A stretch of DNA of 24,020 nucleotides from Chara braunii (GCA_003427395.1 BFEA01000017.1:2965276-2989295); one strand, 5' to 3'; shown: positions 1 to 9,900, counted from the stretch's first letter. Program-made: numbers and translations. Notes: generated by a model from the sequence alone, not told the origin.

Positions 1-53
<53 letters not shown>

Positions 54-192
54 GATGATGATGACGCACCAATGAAGATGCTCATAATGATGATGTTGAT
101 GTCAGTAATGCTGCTACTGCTGCTGATGATGATGATTACCATCGTTATCCCCACATTATGAAAAATGTCAATGACGATGATGATGAAGATTA
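1..192. repeat. ATG/GAT trinucleotide microsatellite
   Basis: The first 60 bases are nearly pure ATG repeats. Interrupted GAT/GCT triplets continue to about 192, with runs near 88-100 and 124-137. The array may begin before the window. Nothing suggests coding use. Confidence 0.95.
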
Positions 193-540
193 CCACTGTT
201 GGCAACGCAGTACAAGTGAAGGTCGACGACAAGTCCACCGGGACGCTGAAACTGAAAGCTGGCCAGAATCGAAGAGAACGTCCCACCCCATGAAGCAAAG
301 TATCCTCAATCACACTGAGGTTTCCAACGCCTGAAGGTTCGCGCCACGAAGCAGAAGCACCAACCCCCCTTCTCTACTACCTGCGCCAGCCTGTGACGCC
401 AGGAGATCCGCACGAAACAGAACAGAAGACCATCGCCTCTCCCTCCTCTCTGTCAACTAGAGACGCCACCATCCCGTTGTAGAGTAGCAGCGCTCAACGT
501 CCGTGTCTCTGTGATGTCACCTCCCTCATTTTCTGCAGCC
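193..540. other. unassigned stretch
   Basis: I see no convincing gene, RNA or repeat here. All frames are short and broken. Confidence 0.5.
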
Positions 541-562
541 TCGCCCTAGCGCTACTCCACCC

Positions 563-665
563 GGCAGCGCACCGCCCACTAGCACCATTCCACCTGGCAG
601 CGCACCGCCCGCTAGCGACACTCCATCTGGCAGCGCACCGCCCGCTAGCAGCGCTCCACCTGGCA
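563..665 (+). repeat. 33-bp minisatellite, three copies
   Basis: Three consecutive 33-bp units start at 563, 596 and 629, each opening with GGCAGCGCACCGCCC and differing mostly in the last 12 bases. The period is a multiple of three. The frame beginning at 563 is open from about 515 to 716 and reads as a Pro/Ser/Ala-rich repeat (GSAPPAS...). It has no ATG and no recognisable domain, so a coding role is possible but unsupported. Confidence 0.85.
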
Positions 666-669
666 CATG

Positions 670-1190
670 CATCGGTATACTACCACGTCGCCTGCTCGCC
701 GCACACGTTCCTCCATAGCTTGCTTGGCGCCGACGTTGCTCCCTCGGTAGCGCAGCGCCGGCGCCTTCTTCTGGAAGAATGGTCGTACATTCTATTCAGG
801 GACGACCGCACTGACCTATCACAACAAGATTTCAAAGAACCGAAGAAAAAGGATCAGATACAATTATTTTTATTTCTAACTATTGTTGTTCTTTGTCTGT
901 TCGTCTGACGATGTCCTAAACAAGAGTGTACATGTACCACTCCAGGCCCGTGTGATCAAACACAACACACAAGTAAGTACGCAAACACCACACACAACAA
1001 CAACGGGTAAGTATGCAAACAACAATCACAAACAGTTTGTCAGCAACCTTCGTCAGTCTGCTGTGTCTTCTTGATGTCAGTGCGATCACGCACTCTCATT
1101 GACAGCTGGCACTACAGCTGTGTAATTTGTTCAGTCAGTTATACCACCGTCGTCTTTAGAGTGCACCTCTTACTTGGCAGTATCCTGCCT
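670..1190. other. unassigned stretch
   Basis: Only short unrelated frames occur. Two similar segments near 966 and 1005, each GTAAGTAYGCAAAC, form a small imperfect direct repeat. No gene is supported. Confidence 0.45.
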
Positions 1191-1229
1191 GCCGCGTGTC
1201 ATCCCTGGAGTGCCAACATAACAAATGTT

Positions 1230-2413
1230 GCCACGTCAGCACTCTGTCCAGTCTGTCAATAATGGGATGCCACGTCAACAAATGTGTAGTCTGATCCTCG
1301 CCGCGTGCCTCTTCCAAGCGTCACGTGAGATACCGTCGTCGTTCCAGCCAGTCAGATCATGCCTCGTCAGCCAAGGAGTTCAATGCCACGTCAGCAGGCA
1401 GACACCACCTCATGAAGACAGGTGTAATGACCTGCTCCTGCCACGTCAGCAATCAATCTTCTTTCCTTCAGGCCACGTCAGCATCTGCAGTAGACCCTGT
1501 CGCGTGTCAGCAGCACAAGGAGTGCCACATCAGCAATCAACAGGGTCTGGAGACGCGGCACTATATGTGCCACATCAGCAAGGGATCGCGATGCAACGTC
1601 ACTATCACGATCTTGGTTGGCGCACGGTATCCCCTGTCGCGATCCCTACTGCCACGTCAGCAGCCTGGTCGGGATGTCTTCTCGCCAACGGAGTCTGTAC
1701 CTCGTCAGCTTTCCCAGTCAAGTCTTCTCGCCAGTGATCTGCACTTCATCAACAAACCCCGACAGTATATCCTCGCCAGAGAGGTATGTGCCACGTCAAC
1801 ACCCCCATCGTATCCCTTGCCGCGTCATCACCTACTCAACCTTACTTACCTGCGCGCCACCTGGCGCGTACTCAATGTACAATTGTCGTCGTCAGGAGAA
1901 CTGCTCTGATACCAAATTGTAATGAACCTAGATCGTGAAGACAGTCGTCAACAATGCAAGCCCAGATAAATGTCCATCGGTTGATGATTACTAATAGTCA
2001 AAATCGTAACCAGACAGAATGAGATGAGGTAATCATACACAGACGAAGAGAGAGGAGGGAAAAGAGACAAAGGAGAGGAAAGTACAGTGCCCACTCCTGC
2101 TTCGGGTTCCCTCCTCTACTACCACCTCAATAATCAATAGTCTGAACAAGTATCTGAAGTATCCTCAATGTGCCACGTGGCACGTCTAATCAGTCCCACA
2201 TCAGCATTGGAGCAATGTCGACATGAAGACGGCCAGGTACGTATCCACGAACTCTCCACAGTCCTGATCTCCTCCTGAAGTGACGATGAAACAGAACAGC
2301 AATGTCGATCACATAGTCCCAGCCATAGAACACGGGGCAGCAACCACGTCAGCCAATGATACACATGGCAGTAGCCACATCAGCGATAGCGCATGGCAGC
2401 TGTAACGTCAGCA
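1230..2413 (+). repeat. cluster of GCCACGTCAGCA-like 12-mers
   Basis: About 19 same-strand copies of a 12-mer near GCCACGTCAGCA occur. Exact copies start at 1230, 1385, 1440, 1472 and 1651. Near copies start at 1269, 1361, 1501, 1524, 1569, 1593, 1699, 1790, 1819, 2172, 2195, 2343, 2374 and 2402. Sequence between copies is not obviously conserved. Spacings are often 23-32 or roughly twice that, which suggests an eroded minisatellite. The core CCACGTCA is the complement of TGACGTGG, a known plant bZIP-type binding sequence with an ACGT core. A regulatory role is therefore conceivable but is inference. Open frames through this stretch simply translate the repeat. Confidence 0.8.
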
Positions 2414-2880
2414 TGCCAATAAGACAGGAGCAAGCCGGCCACCATGCCGAACTAGCAGCGCCTCGCCAAGTCACAGTGCCAGCGCCGCAGTGTCGAGCCA
2501 ACGTTGAGGTCAACGCGTGAAGTCGGTATCAACGCAAGACAAAATGAATGTCAAAGCCAGGAAGTAAGTTCTTATGTAGTGTTGACGCGGGGTCTGGACC
2601 CGGATGCTGTATCCCTCGGCCGTCCAGATCTCAATGCGAATGAGGGCCCAGATTCGCCTGAAACCGAATTTCCTCCGGCCTGGATGCTGTCTGGGTACCT
2701 GCGCACAACAAGTGAGTGTATCCAACCAAGGGCCTGGGTGCGGTACCTTTTGACTCTGTAGTTGACTTTGACTCTTGAATTTCCTGTGCGCAGCATTTCG
2801 TCACACAGCCACACTCGACAGACTCAGGCCTGGGCGTGTCATGGTCACACTACCCAGTGCAGACCAACTCAGGTCTGCGT
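2414..2880. other. unassigned stretch
   Basis: There is no gene I can support. GGATGCTGT occurs at about 2602 and 2681 in similar contexts, which suggests a weak internal duplication. Confidence 0.4.
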
Positions 2881-2881
2881 G

Positions 2882-2909
2882 GCCTGGGGCTGAGTTCTGG
2901 GCCCCAGGC
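2882..2909. other. perfect 9-bp hairpin
   Basis: GCCTGGGGC at 2882-2890 pairs perfectly with GCCCCAGGC at 2901-2909 around a 10-base loop, with a further G-T pair outside. No T-run follows, so it does not look like a terminator. Confidence 0.7.
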
Positions 2910-2934
2910 TACTTCTGAACAGGGTTATTACATG

Positions 2935-3116
2935 TTGGTTGTGAGCCATTTTTTGTACGAGTGTGGGAAGCAGGTAATCTACACAACCGGCCATAGCCCC
3001 CTACTAAGTCTCATCTCCTCAACTGTTCGCATTATAAGTCTACCGGCCTCCTACTTAACCCCTCCCTTGCGTAGTGGTTGACACCCCAAGATCCCCAACT
3101 ATAATGGGATCCCACC
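2935..3116 (+). repeat. SINE-like dispersed repeat, copy 1
   Basis: The segment 2935-3037 is closely matched in reverse orientation at about 4806-4917. The stretch GTGGGAAGCAGGTAATCTAC and the later CATAGCCCCCTACTA are shared almost exactly. The second half (2991-3116) is repeated again at 3146-3272. After the shared body comes GCGTAGTGGTTGACAC, which resembles a pol III A box, but I find no clear B box. A tRNA-derived SINE is the likeliest reading. Confidence 0.7.
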
Positions 3117-3145
3117 TGATTCGTCCCCCCCCCCAACCTAACCGA

Positions 3146-3272
3146 CCATAGCCCCTTCCTAAGTCTCATCTCCTCAACTTTTGGTGTTATAAGTCTACGA
3201 TCCTCCTACCTAACCCCTCCGTGCCTAGTGGATGACCCCCCCAAGATCTCCAACTAGCAACGTGATCCCTCC
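3146..3272 (+). repeat. SINE-like dispersed repeat, copy 2
   Basis: This is an imperfect direct copy of 2991-3116 about 155 bp downstream. It keeps CATAGCCCC, AAGTCTCATCTCCTCAACT, TTATAAGTCTAC and a variant of the A-box-like GCGTAGTGG. It ends against a T-rich run (3272-3296), possibly a decayed tail. Confidence 0.65.
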
Positions 3273-3690
3273 TTTTTTTTTTTCTTTTTTTTTTTCTGAA
3301 ACATTGCTCCAATCTGTTGGTGGGGACTCTGGGGAGCCTCACCTGCTGGAGAACGGGTCCAGCGTCCCTTTTGCACATTGAGAAAAATGCCAGGAAAGAA
3401 TAAGGAAAGAGTAAGGCTTTGGCTGCCAGCATTGGCTGCTTCGGCAAGCTGGAGGGTTAACTGTGCAGCTGATCTTCTGAGAGTTTTGTCATGTTGCTTC
3501 ATTGAAGTATTGTCATGCGTGTCTCCAAAGTGGTGCCCGGTCTCCGGAGGGGCGCCGAAGGCCGGGAAAGCTCAGAGAACAGGGCAAATGAGGAAGGTGA
3601 CTGTTACAAGGTACTATTTGAGAGAAATAAGGAACTTCAAGGTGACTGTTACAAAGGTACTATTTGACTCAGAAAGGCTTGACCTTTACT
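3273..3690. other. T-rich tract and a relic of the 10-11 kb repeat unit
   Basis: A T-run lies at 3272-3296. At 3316-3368 the sequence TTGGTGGGG...ACCTGCTGGA...GGGTCCAGCGTCCC matches the start of the unit repeated at 10072, 10429 and 11597, apart from a short length difference. The rest holds no supported gene. Confidence 0.5.
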
Positions 3691-3853
3691 CCTTTTGAGG
3701 AGAGAGGGCGGACGTCCCGGGAAAAACGAAGAAAAAATGATGAAAAAAGGAGAAAAAAAAAAAAGAGGGGGGGGGAAGAAAAAGGAAGTGAGAGAGAGAA
3801 AAAGGAAAAAGGAAATAAGAAAAGAAAAGAAAAAAAAAAAAAAGGGAGATCAG
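3690..3853 (+). repeat. purine-rich A/G tract
   Basis: The + strand is almost entirely A and G for about 150 bases, with several A homopolymers and a G8-9 run. Lys/Glu/Arg-rich frames on + and Phe/Ser-rich frames on - are compositional artefacts. Confidence 0.85.
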
Positions 3854-4039
3854 CTCGTCCTTGCCTCAACCAGGGCGAGCAGATGTGGAGGGAAGGGGTC
3901 CAGGAAGTCTGATGGGGGCGCATTGGGAAGGTGGGTTCTAGAGCTGTCCATCGTCAAAAATCAGGCGATAGTCCCTGCATTCCGCTATCCCCCGCGGTTG
4001 CCCTTCATCCTTATCCCCCCCCCATTCCACTTTCGCTAT

Positions 4040-4370
4040 TCATCCTCCCCTGTCTCCTCCTAACGAGGATTTACAGAAGGAGGAGAGTGCTCGCTTGATG
4101 TCTGTGTATGTCTGAAAGAGGTCCAATTGGGGTTTCAACTCCTGCCATTTTCTCATTATGTCCATATGTATTTGCTGTTGGATCCATTCAGTTACTTCTG
4201 ACCCTTCTACCCTCACCCCTTCTATTGCCCGAAGGCATCGTTGCCACCAAAGTCCCCATAGGATTGCTCTTCGTCCCAATTTAAACATGTTCTCCACAAA
4301 ATCGGATGCCTCCTGGGCCTGTGGCCAGAAACCTCCCTCCTGATTCGTCCTCCCTGCGACTCCACCCTCT
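4040..4370 (-). pseudogene. LINE relic 1, C-terminal fragment
   Basis: The minus frame from about 4370 through 4297-4040 reads a stretch including FWPQAQEASDFVENMFKLG and RAILWGLWWQRCLRAIEGV. This resembles the region following the zinc-binding segment at the C-terminus of plant LINE ORF2 proteins. A similar arrangement follows the zinc motif in the relic at 12166-13050. No reverse transcriptase, endonuclease or complete ORF is present, so this is a 5'-truncated remnant. Family assignment is by recognition of this type of sequence, not a search. Confidence 0.55.
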
Positions 4371-4411
4371 TACCTAGCAGAGTCGTAAGGTTATCAATAC
4401 CCCTGCCTACA

Positions 4412-4480
4412 TCCCACAACGTGAATTCGAACACATGACCTCATCCAATCTTCTATCGAACCTACTGAGCTACTGTGGAA
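4412..4480 (-). pseudogene. tRNA-like sequence (tRNA pseudogene or SINE head)
   Basis: On the minus strand the sequence begins TCCACAG at 4479 and ends TTGTGGG at 4413, which pair as a full 7-bp acceptor stem with two G-U pairs. TAGCTCAGTAGG fits the A box and GTTCGAATTC fits the B box. The D and T stems are poor, so it is unlikely to be a working tRNA. A SINE head or an old tRNA copy fits best. Confidence 0.6.
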
Positions 4481-4734
4481 ACTGAACGATTTGTACGCAG
4501 TATCGGACTGGAAGGCAAATGAACAATCATCGTCAAGTATGCAAGCCCGCAAAGAACCATTAGAACCAAGAGCATCAGGCAAACATCCCACAACCCAAAC
4601 CCAACATACAACAACCATGGACTTGCCCCTGGGTGGTGCGCAAGCAGTGTCTGTAATACCTTACCTGCATCAGCCCAGGGGAGTGTGTCCAGCCGTGTGT
4701 CAATCTAACGCCCTATCGGTATCCATGCGCAAGG

Positions 4735-4917
4735 CTGCGGAGTTTTGAACCGGCAACCTCATACCACAATGCGCATTTCCAACCGGTGCTCTAACCACTG
4801 AGCTCCATAGACTTATAACGCGAACAGTTGAGGAGATGAGAATAGTAGGGGGCTATGGCCGGTACGGTAGATTACCTGCTTCCCACACTTATACAAAAAA
4901 TGACTCACAACCAGCAA
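4735..4917 (-). repeat. SINE-like dispersed repeat, copy 3, with tRNA-like module
   Basis: Read on the minus strand, 4917 to 4806 matches the body of the repeat at 2935-3037. It is followed by a tRNA-like module (4810-4735) with a good D arm, GCTC...GAGC, inside GAGCTCAGTGGTTAGAGC, and a B-box-like GGTTCAAAAC. The acceptor and T stems do not pair well. The tRNA-like module follows the body, and copies 1 and 2 have a different module there. Confidence 0.65.
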
Positions 4918-5090
4918 CAATAATGACAATAGTGTGCACAACGAACAACCTAACAACAGTTGTGTACGCAACGATAGGAACGCAAAAAATAAGGTCCACC
5001 TATGGGACTTGTAGTGAAACGTTTGTACCTAGCACCTGAAGTACCTGGGCGACAAGGCTCGCTCAACTATACTTCGATCGGGGCTGAGGC

Positions 5091-5175
5091 GGGGGACTCA
5101 CAATTCTACCCCGAATTATCCCAGCAGCATCAGCCGGTTTCGCTTACAGCCATCAGGGCTGAGAAATCCTGCAAT
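5091..5175 (+). repeat. dispersed repeat, copy A
   Basis: GGGGACTCACAATTC through TCGCTTACAGCCATC is nearly identical to 7962-8037 on the same strand. The shared core includes CAGCATCAGCCGGTTTCGCT. Function unknown; probably an old transposon fragment. Confidence 0.75.
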
Positions 5176-5303
5176 GAACAGATGCCATTTTACAGTACTG
5201 CGTTTGTAGGTTTTGGTCTAGTCCCGTTTTCTATCCTACCGTCCTGAATTTAACTCCTTCCCTTCATTAGCATCCTCTTCAATGCTTCCTGTACCCACTA
5301 ATC

Positions 5304-5440
5304 AATCCAGTTCGCAGCCCGTCAAGGTTGTGTTTTTCCCCCCCTGAGACATTTCAATGTCATTGAAATTTCAACGTCCGTGGTCGTTCGGGGGAGTGGG
5401 CATTTTCAGTTCTCGGGACTTAGCAAGGGGCGGGGCATGC
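5304..5440 (+). repeat. composite repeat, left half
   Basis: This segment closely matches 10643-10778, from GCAGCCCGTCA to TTAGCAAGGGG and GGGGCATGC. It contains the near-centre palindrome ATTTCAATG-T-CATTGAAAT (5349-5367). In the 10.6 kb copy the right half of the element follows directly; here it does not. Confidence 0.8.
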
Positions 5441-5675
5441 ATGTGACGCTCAACCTCACACCGCTGCTTCCCGATCAGAATGTTTTGGTTCGCGGAAAGG
5501 CCCCGAGAAGGCAGCGAATATGGGGTGTGCCAAGGATTTTTGGAAAAATTGAGTGTGAGGACACATACAAAACTGAAATCCCCCATGTTGGTCCGACCCT
5601 AGTAAGAAGAAGGTCCGTCACCGCGCGGGTTTAAGGGAGAAAAAGGTGCACGCGGGACTCGCGCCTATGGGAAAT

Positions 5676-6209
5676 TCAATCCAAAAAGTATCGCTGAACT
5701 TCCCAGCGAGCCGTCGCTCTTCGTTTCGTGTGAAAAGGGGCGGGTACAGACATGGTATCCCGTTTACGGATGAGGTCTCGTCGGCGCTCGGTACACAACT
5801 CCGAATCCGACGTGGAGGGTTTCAATCGAGCAGCCCTCTCCTTGTGCTCGTCTTCGCCACGTGTGCGGTAGTGAAAACCCTTGGCCCGAAAACGCTCGAA
5901 GCGGCGACAATCGTTGCACAGAGTATTAGGCCAGTGAGGCTCCACTGTCGTCCACGGGATGGCGATCAACTCGTTAAATGGCAACAACAACGAATAGGGT
6001 GGAAAGTGTGTGTCAACAATAATAAAACCTGCACCGACGAATCCCGAACACCGGGTTTCGGGAGGAAAGTAGTAGCGCGCGCCGATCTTAGCGACCGCTT
6101 CTTGTACATCCCACTCGCATACACGTATCCTTTCCTCGTTGTATGGGAAGGGGCGCGGCGGGGGTACGGGAAGTCGGTGCCCGGTCAGATTGGGGTCGTC
6201 AGTCCACAT
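5676..6209 (-). CDS. anonymous 177-codon open frame, possible exon or gene relic
   Basis: This frame runs from an ATG at 6209 to a stop at 5676 and is open upstream to about 6235. The predicted protein starts MWTDDPNLTGHRL, has a Pro-rich stretch near residues 21-26, a CNDC pair near residues 98-101 and an Arg/Lys-rich C-terminus. I recognise no domain, signal peptide or membrane segment. The overlapping plus frame 5646-6362 is longer (238 codons) but looks more Ser/Arg-biased, so I favour the minus strand only weakly. It could be a single-exon gene, an exon, or a piece of a transposon protein. Confidence 0.35.
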   Translation of the reverse strand: MWTDDPNLTGHRLPVPPPRPFPYNEERIRVCEWDVQEAVAKIGARYYFPPETRCSGFVGAGFIIVDTHFPPYSLLLPFNELIAIPWTTVEPHWPNTLCNDCRRFERFRAKGFHYRTRGEDEHKERAARLKPSTSDSELCTERRRDLIRKRDTMSVPAPFHTKRRATARWEVQRYFLD

Positions 6210-6239
6210 GGCAACAAAGCAAAAATCCTTCCTAATCCT

Positions 6240-6575
6240 ACATTATCCATTCGATCAGCCAATCATCATCTCAACCATCTTACAACAAGCTTTCTAATAC
6301 GACCCACTTCATGCACACATCAAAGTGAGAAAAGCAAAGTTATCGTAATCCATCCATTATAACAAGTCATAACAGAAGGCGAGAGTGAGGGAGAATAAAC
6401 GTAGATCAGAGGAGAAGAAAAAGTAGAGACCAATCACAGAATGACCGGGATTTTGTCAAGGGAAATTCCAGCTTAGAAGCCGACTGATTAGAACTCACGC
6501 TCGAAGGACAAAAAAGAGAGGCGCTTCCGCCATAAGATTCCACCATGGCCCCAGGCCATGAATTCACTCAACTCT
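6240..6575. other. unassigned stretch
   Basis: No open frame, RNA signature or repeat that I can support. Confidence 0.4.
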
Positions 6576-6577
6576 CG

Positions 6578-6650
6578 ATTTGAACCTCTCGTAAGCACTT
6601 ACGATCCCGGTCGTCGCGTGCTAATCCACTGTAGCGATCATCACCCCGCC
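6578..6650 (-). pseudogene. tRNA-like relic
   Basis: The minus strand carries CTACAGTGGATTAGCACG (A-box-like) followed at a tRNA-like distance by GGTTCAAATC, a good B box. Between them TCGTAAG-TG-CTTACGA forms a 7-bp hairpin. The T and acceptor stems do not form, so I read it as a SINE or tRNA relic. Confidence 0.45.
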
Positions 6651-6659
6651 AACTTAGTC

Positions 6660-7303
6660 TCTGCACAGTCTGGCATGGATCCCACAATCCGGCAGACGAT
6701 CCAGGGCACAACCGACAAGACTTAAGTCATCCAATTAGGATTCTTCGATTCGCCCTTCATGCACACCCTCTAGCCACTGTTTCCCGGAAGTTGGCAGATG
6801 AGTTAAGAGAGAGCTTTTTAGGAGCACTTGCGGAATTTATAGTTGCAGAAAAGGAGATAGACGCTAGGAAGGGTTAGGACTGAGGTAGGGAGGGGTAGGG
6901 GGAAGTTCGGGGATAATTGCCCGTCGAAAGCCATGTCGATCCTTCAGCGTCCAGTTGTGGCCAATCAAAATCGTCGTATATCAGGAATTTCCTTCTTACA
7001 CGGCGCATCTCCTTGGCTAGAGGGGAGAAAGAGGGAGTCGACAAAGTATTTCGGCGCGAGGATTAGAGCGGGAAGAAGAAGAGTGCGAGGGAAAGCGTGG
7101 AAGGGAACCAAGATTCAGACAATCAAGAAAGAGAAAAGGCGCGCGAGGCGATGGAGAGATGGAAAACGGTTACAGCGAAAGAAGAAGAGTGAGCGCGAAG
7201 AAGAGAGTGTCAAAGGTAGCGAGGGGCGGGGAGGGGAGGTTCGCATGCATGGCGTCGATGCAAGGGCGAAAAGGCCACTGAAACAGTTACATCTAATTCA
7301 AAA
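6660..7303. other. unassigned stretch with a basic open frame
   Basis: A plus frame (6933-7307) encodes 124 residues, very rich in Arg, Lys and Glu because the + strand is purine-rich at about 7060-7250. No domain is visible and I do not call it a gene. Confidence 0.4.
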
Positions 7304-7700
7304 TTGACAAGTACCATATCCGGGCGTAGAGCGGGCGCGGAAAAAAGTCCTATACCTATTCAAATTCCTACGAGAATTCCCGAAGTTTTCCAAGACGAAG
7401 TCGATAATATTCATGTACAAGAAATGACACTTCAGGTTCCGCTCATTCCAAAACTGTCGACCCAAATTCCTAGCGTGCTCACTAAGGCGCACGTAATTCC
7501 CATGTATTTCCCGAATTGCAAAGATGAAATTCCCAAAACCGATCCAAAAATGATGAAGGTCCTGAGAAGGACGGGCCTCCCTAATTACGAACAATGTTCA
7601 TTAATTCATGGAAATACAAAAAAGAGAGGTCCTGTCGGCCTGTTTGCAAGACACCAAAATTCGAAAAAGAGAGGGGGGGGGATTGGAAGATGGCGCAGGT
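7304..7700. other. open on both strands, unresolved
   Basis: Both 7304-7750 (+) and 7298-7594 (-) are open. The plus frame repeats Ile-Pro dipeptides because AATTCC/ATTCC recurs about every 20-60 bases; the minus frame shows the complementary pattern. This may be an eroded short repeat rather than a gene. I recognise no family. Confidence 0.3.
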
Positions 7701-7721
7701 CCGGAAGCTGGCACGTCACAT

Positions 7722-7890
7722 GCATGCGAAGGACCAGTAACTGCCCGTAGGAGGTCGAAGAGGTCGGTCCTTGAGTTTTTAATATTCTGAAATCGAAATG
7801 GTTTGGGTTCATTTTCCTCAAATAGAAGAGCAGTTCGGATAGAACACGTGCGCGTTGTGTGTCGAATACAACTTGTACCCTTTCTACTCG
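7722..7890 (+). repeat. composite repeat, right half
   Basis: This matches 10772-10945, from GCATGCG..GACCAGTA to GAATACAACNTGTACCC. Shared blocks include CTGCCCGTAGGAGG and GAACACGTGCGCGTTG. Here it occurs without the left half, complementing the left half alone at 5304-5440. Confidence 0.8.
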
Positions 7891-7961
7891 AATTTTTTAT
7901 TTTTATTTTTTATTAATGAAAGATTTGATATAGTCCAACATAACAATTCTCTCATGAGGCC

Positions 7962-8037
7962 GGGGACTCACAATTCAACCCGGAGTTATCCCAACAGCAT
8001 CAGCCGGTTTCGCTTACAGCCATCTGGGCCTGAAATC
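7962..8037 (+). repeat. dispersed repeat, copy B
   Basis: Second copy of the repeat at 5091-5175, on the same strand, with a few substitutions. Confidence 0.75.
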
Positions 8038-8300
8038 TACAAAACAAGGTCACCAATTGGAAAACAATTTCACCTCAATCTCAGTAATAGTTCAAATGCT
8101 ATCCACAAAAACTTACATCAAACTTAAATACTCTCTGTCTTGGCTTGCCATAATTAACAACTTACTATTCTGGATTTTATTCCTTGTCTACTTTGTACCC
8201 AACTCCCTAGGCCTACCCGGCCTGACACCGGCCTCTGGTGGCCAGTTGTATGACACTCTTCCACCCTCCTCCTCCTAATGACCTCCTGCGGTCGGAACCT

Positions 8301-8372
8301 CGAACCGAGCTGCCCTGGTTCGGCCTCTTGGCACTCTCTAGCCTCCCCCTACTGACCGAGATACCCTGGTCA
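8301..8372. repeat. two hairpins of the GAGATACCCT-loop family
   Basis: CGAACC/GGTTCG (8301-8306 with 8317-8322) and TGACC/GGTCA (8353-8357 with 8368-8372) enclose the 10-base loops GAGCTGCCCT and GAGATACCCT. The same loop and stem design recurs four times at 11954-12066, and the left flank (about 8255-8300) also resembles 11915-11953. Both sites lie just past the 3' end of a minus-strand LINE relic. Confidence 0.75.
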
Positions 8373-8455
8373 CCCTATGAGCCTATCTGTCTTCCTTCGT
8401 ACCACCTCGGCCCTGTTGCTACCCCTTACTTAACTACTCAACCATTTCGCCATGG

Positions 8456-9900
8456 TTAGGCCCCTACTGCTATGGACACCGACCAGCTGGTTGCCCTGCT
8501 GCAAAGCCACACTGGAGAGGGGATAACTATAAGCGGCAGCATCCATAACGGGCTAGCCTGTTTGAGATCAGAAATAGTTAGGAGAGCGTTCCAGAGTTTA
8601 AGAAAGCTCCCTTCCTTACCTTGTAAGTCCTTCATCATGACGACCCTCCATCTAGCCACCGCCACCCCCGCCGGGTTCCTCTCCTTCTCCTTGTCAGCCT
8701 ATAGGACTGTTGAGCTGTGTAGTTTGATAGGTCCAAGCCCTTGGGGTTGGCACGCGAAGTTATACCTCCTCTCCACCGCTAGGCATGCGGGTCAATTGCC
8801 AATTCCCTTAGGGGCACCTTCCCTACCCAAATTGTAGAGCATAGTCTGCCTCTTCCACGAACTGTTGAACCAACCGAGCTTGATGGGGGTTTGCCCAGTG
8901 CCTTATTGTCGCTTCTCCTGTCAGAGCCATATCTCTGGATTGACCGGTTGAGGCCACCACTGGACATTCCTAAAGCCACTCTGCGTTAAGTTATGAACTT
9001 TCCAAAGGATGCCCTCCCCTTATACCAGGTACCTGCAGGGTCTAACCCCTGTCATAGTGGGCCTAGGAGACTTTCCACTGCTCCGGAATTCCTTGCAGGA
9101 TGGCTCCCCAATGCTCCTCCGTGTGTCTAAGGCCACCCTTTAAATGAGGGAGAACCTCCCTGAAGGGCTTCCAGTTCCCCAGGGCGACAAACCATAAATC
9201 AGCGATCTTCGAAACTCCTCTCCTAATCCATGCCCTACCGAACGTAGCTGGTTCTGAGCCTGCCAAAAAGGAGTTACCGTCCTCATTGATTACAAGCGGA
9301 TTTTCAAATAGGCATCTCTGTGGCACTTCCTCTTTCGTGGACGGGGGAACTCGATCCTCTGGGAGATGCTAGATCCAGGCCTTCCTCACTGCGTCCCAGA
9401 ATTCCGAGGGTAGTTTTTTTCGCAGGAAAGACTTATGTACGAAGAAACACACCCACGCATCCTCCGGTCTGGTCAGTTGCCAGTCTCGCATCAACAGTTC
9501 TCCGCTAGTAGGACCCAGTCCTCCTTCGAGTCTGACATCGCTACTCTTGCTAACCATTGGCGGAGCTGGGCTTGGTTCTTCAGGTGCGGATCAATTAATC
9601 CCAGGCCCCCCTGCTCCTCGGTGGGAAGATCACCAGCTCCCATGCAACCTTAGCCATATAGCCCTCCTTCACTGTGACCCTTGGTTTCCACAGGAACCGA
9701 GCAGCCAATATCCTCATCTTTGCAGCTGCTGCAACTCCCACCTCCCTTACTGTACCCACAAACCAGATTAGCGAGAATAACGCCACGTTAATTACCAATG
9801 CCCTACCATACAGAGACAGGTGCCACGCTGACCCCCACACCTTCAGTCTTGTAGAAAATCTCTGATGAAGAATAAGGCCCTGGGCCGCCGTGCACAGCAC
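8456..9900 (-). pseudogene. LINE relic 2, ORF2 C-terminal half
   Basis: Reading the minus strand from 9900, successive frames give plant LINE ORF2 sequence downstream of the reverse transcriptase. Examples are KVWGSAWHLSLYGRALVIN and ARFLWKP (9900-9595), AWVCFFVHKSFL (9557-9369), ATFGRAWIRRGVSKIADLW (9326-9063) and SPLWMLPLIVIPSP near 8540. The first and third blocks match relic 4 (GRALISNLALF; TTFGQAWIKRGVVQIRDMW), and the last matches relic 3. Stops and frame changes separate every block, so it is dead. No endonuclease or reverse transcriptase motifs are present. The 5' side stops at the CT/CA microsatellite block. Confidence 0.75.

Noticed and set aside
1225-1909. Overlapping plus frames of 170 and 194 codons
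   Set aside because: They lie over the GCCACGTCAGCA cluster and contain recurring PRQ/CHVS words from the motif; no protein family is seen.
3695-4063. Lys/Arg/Glu-rich open frame
   Set aside because: It is a translation of the purine tract and has no domain.
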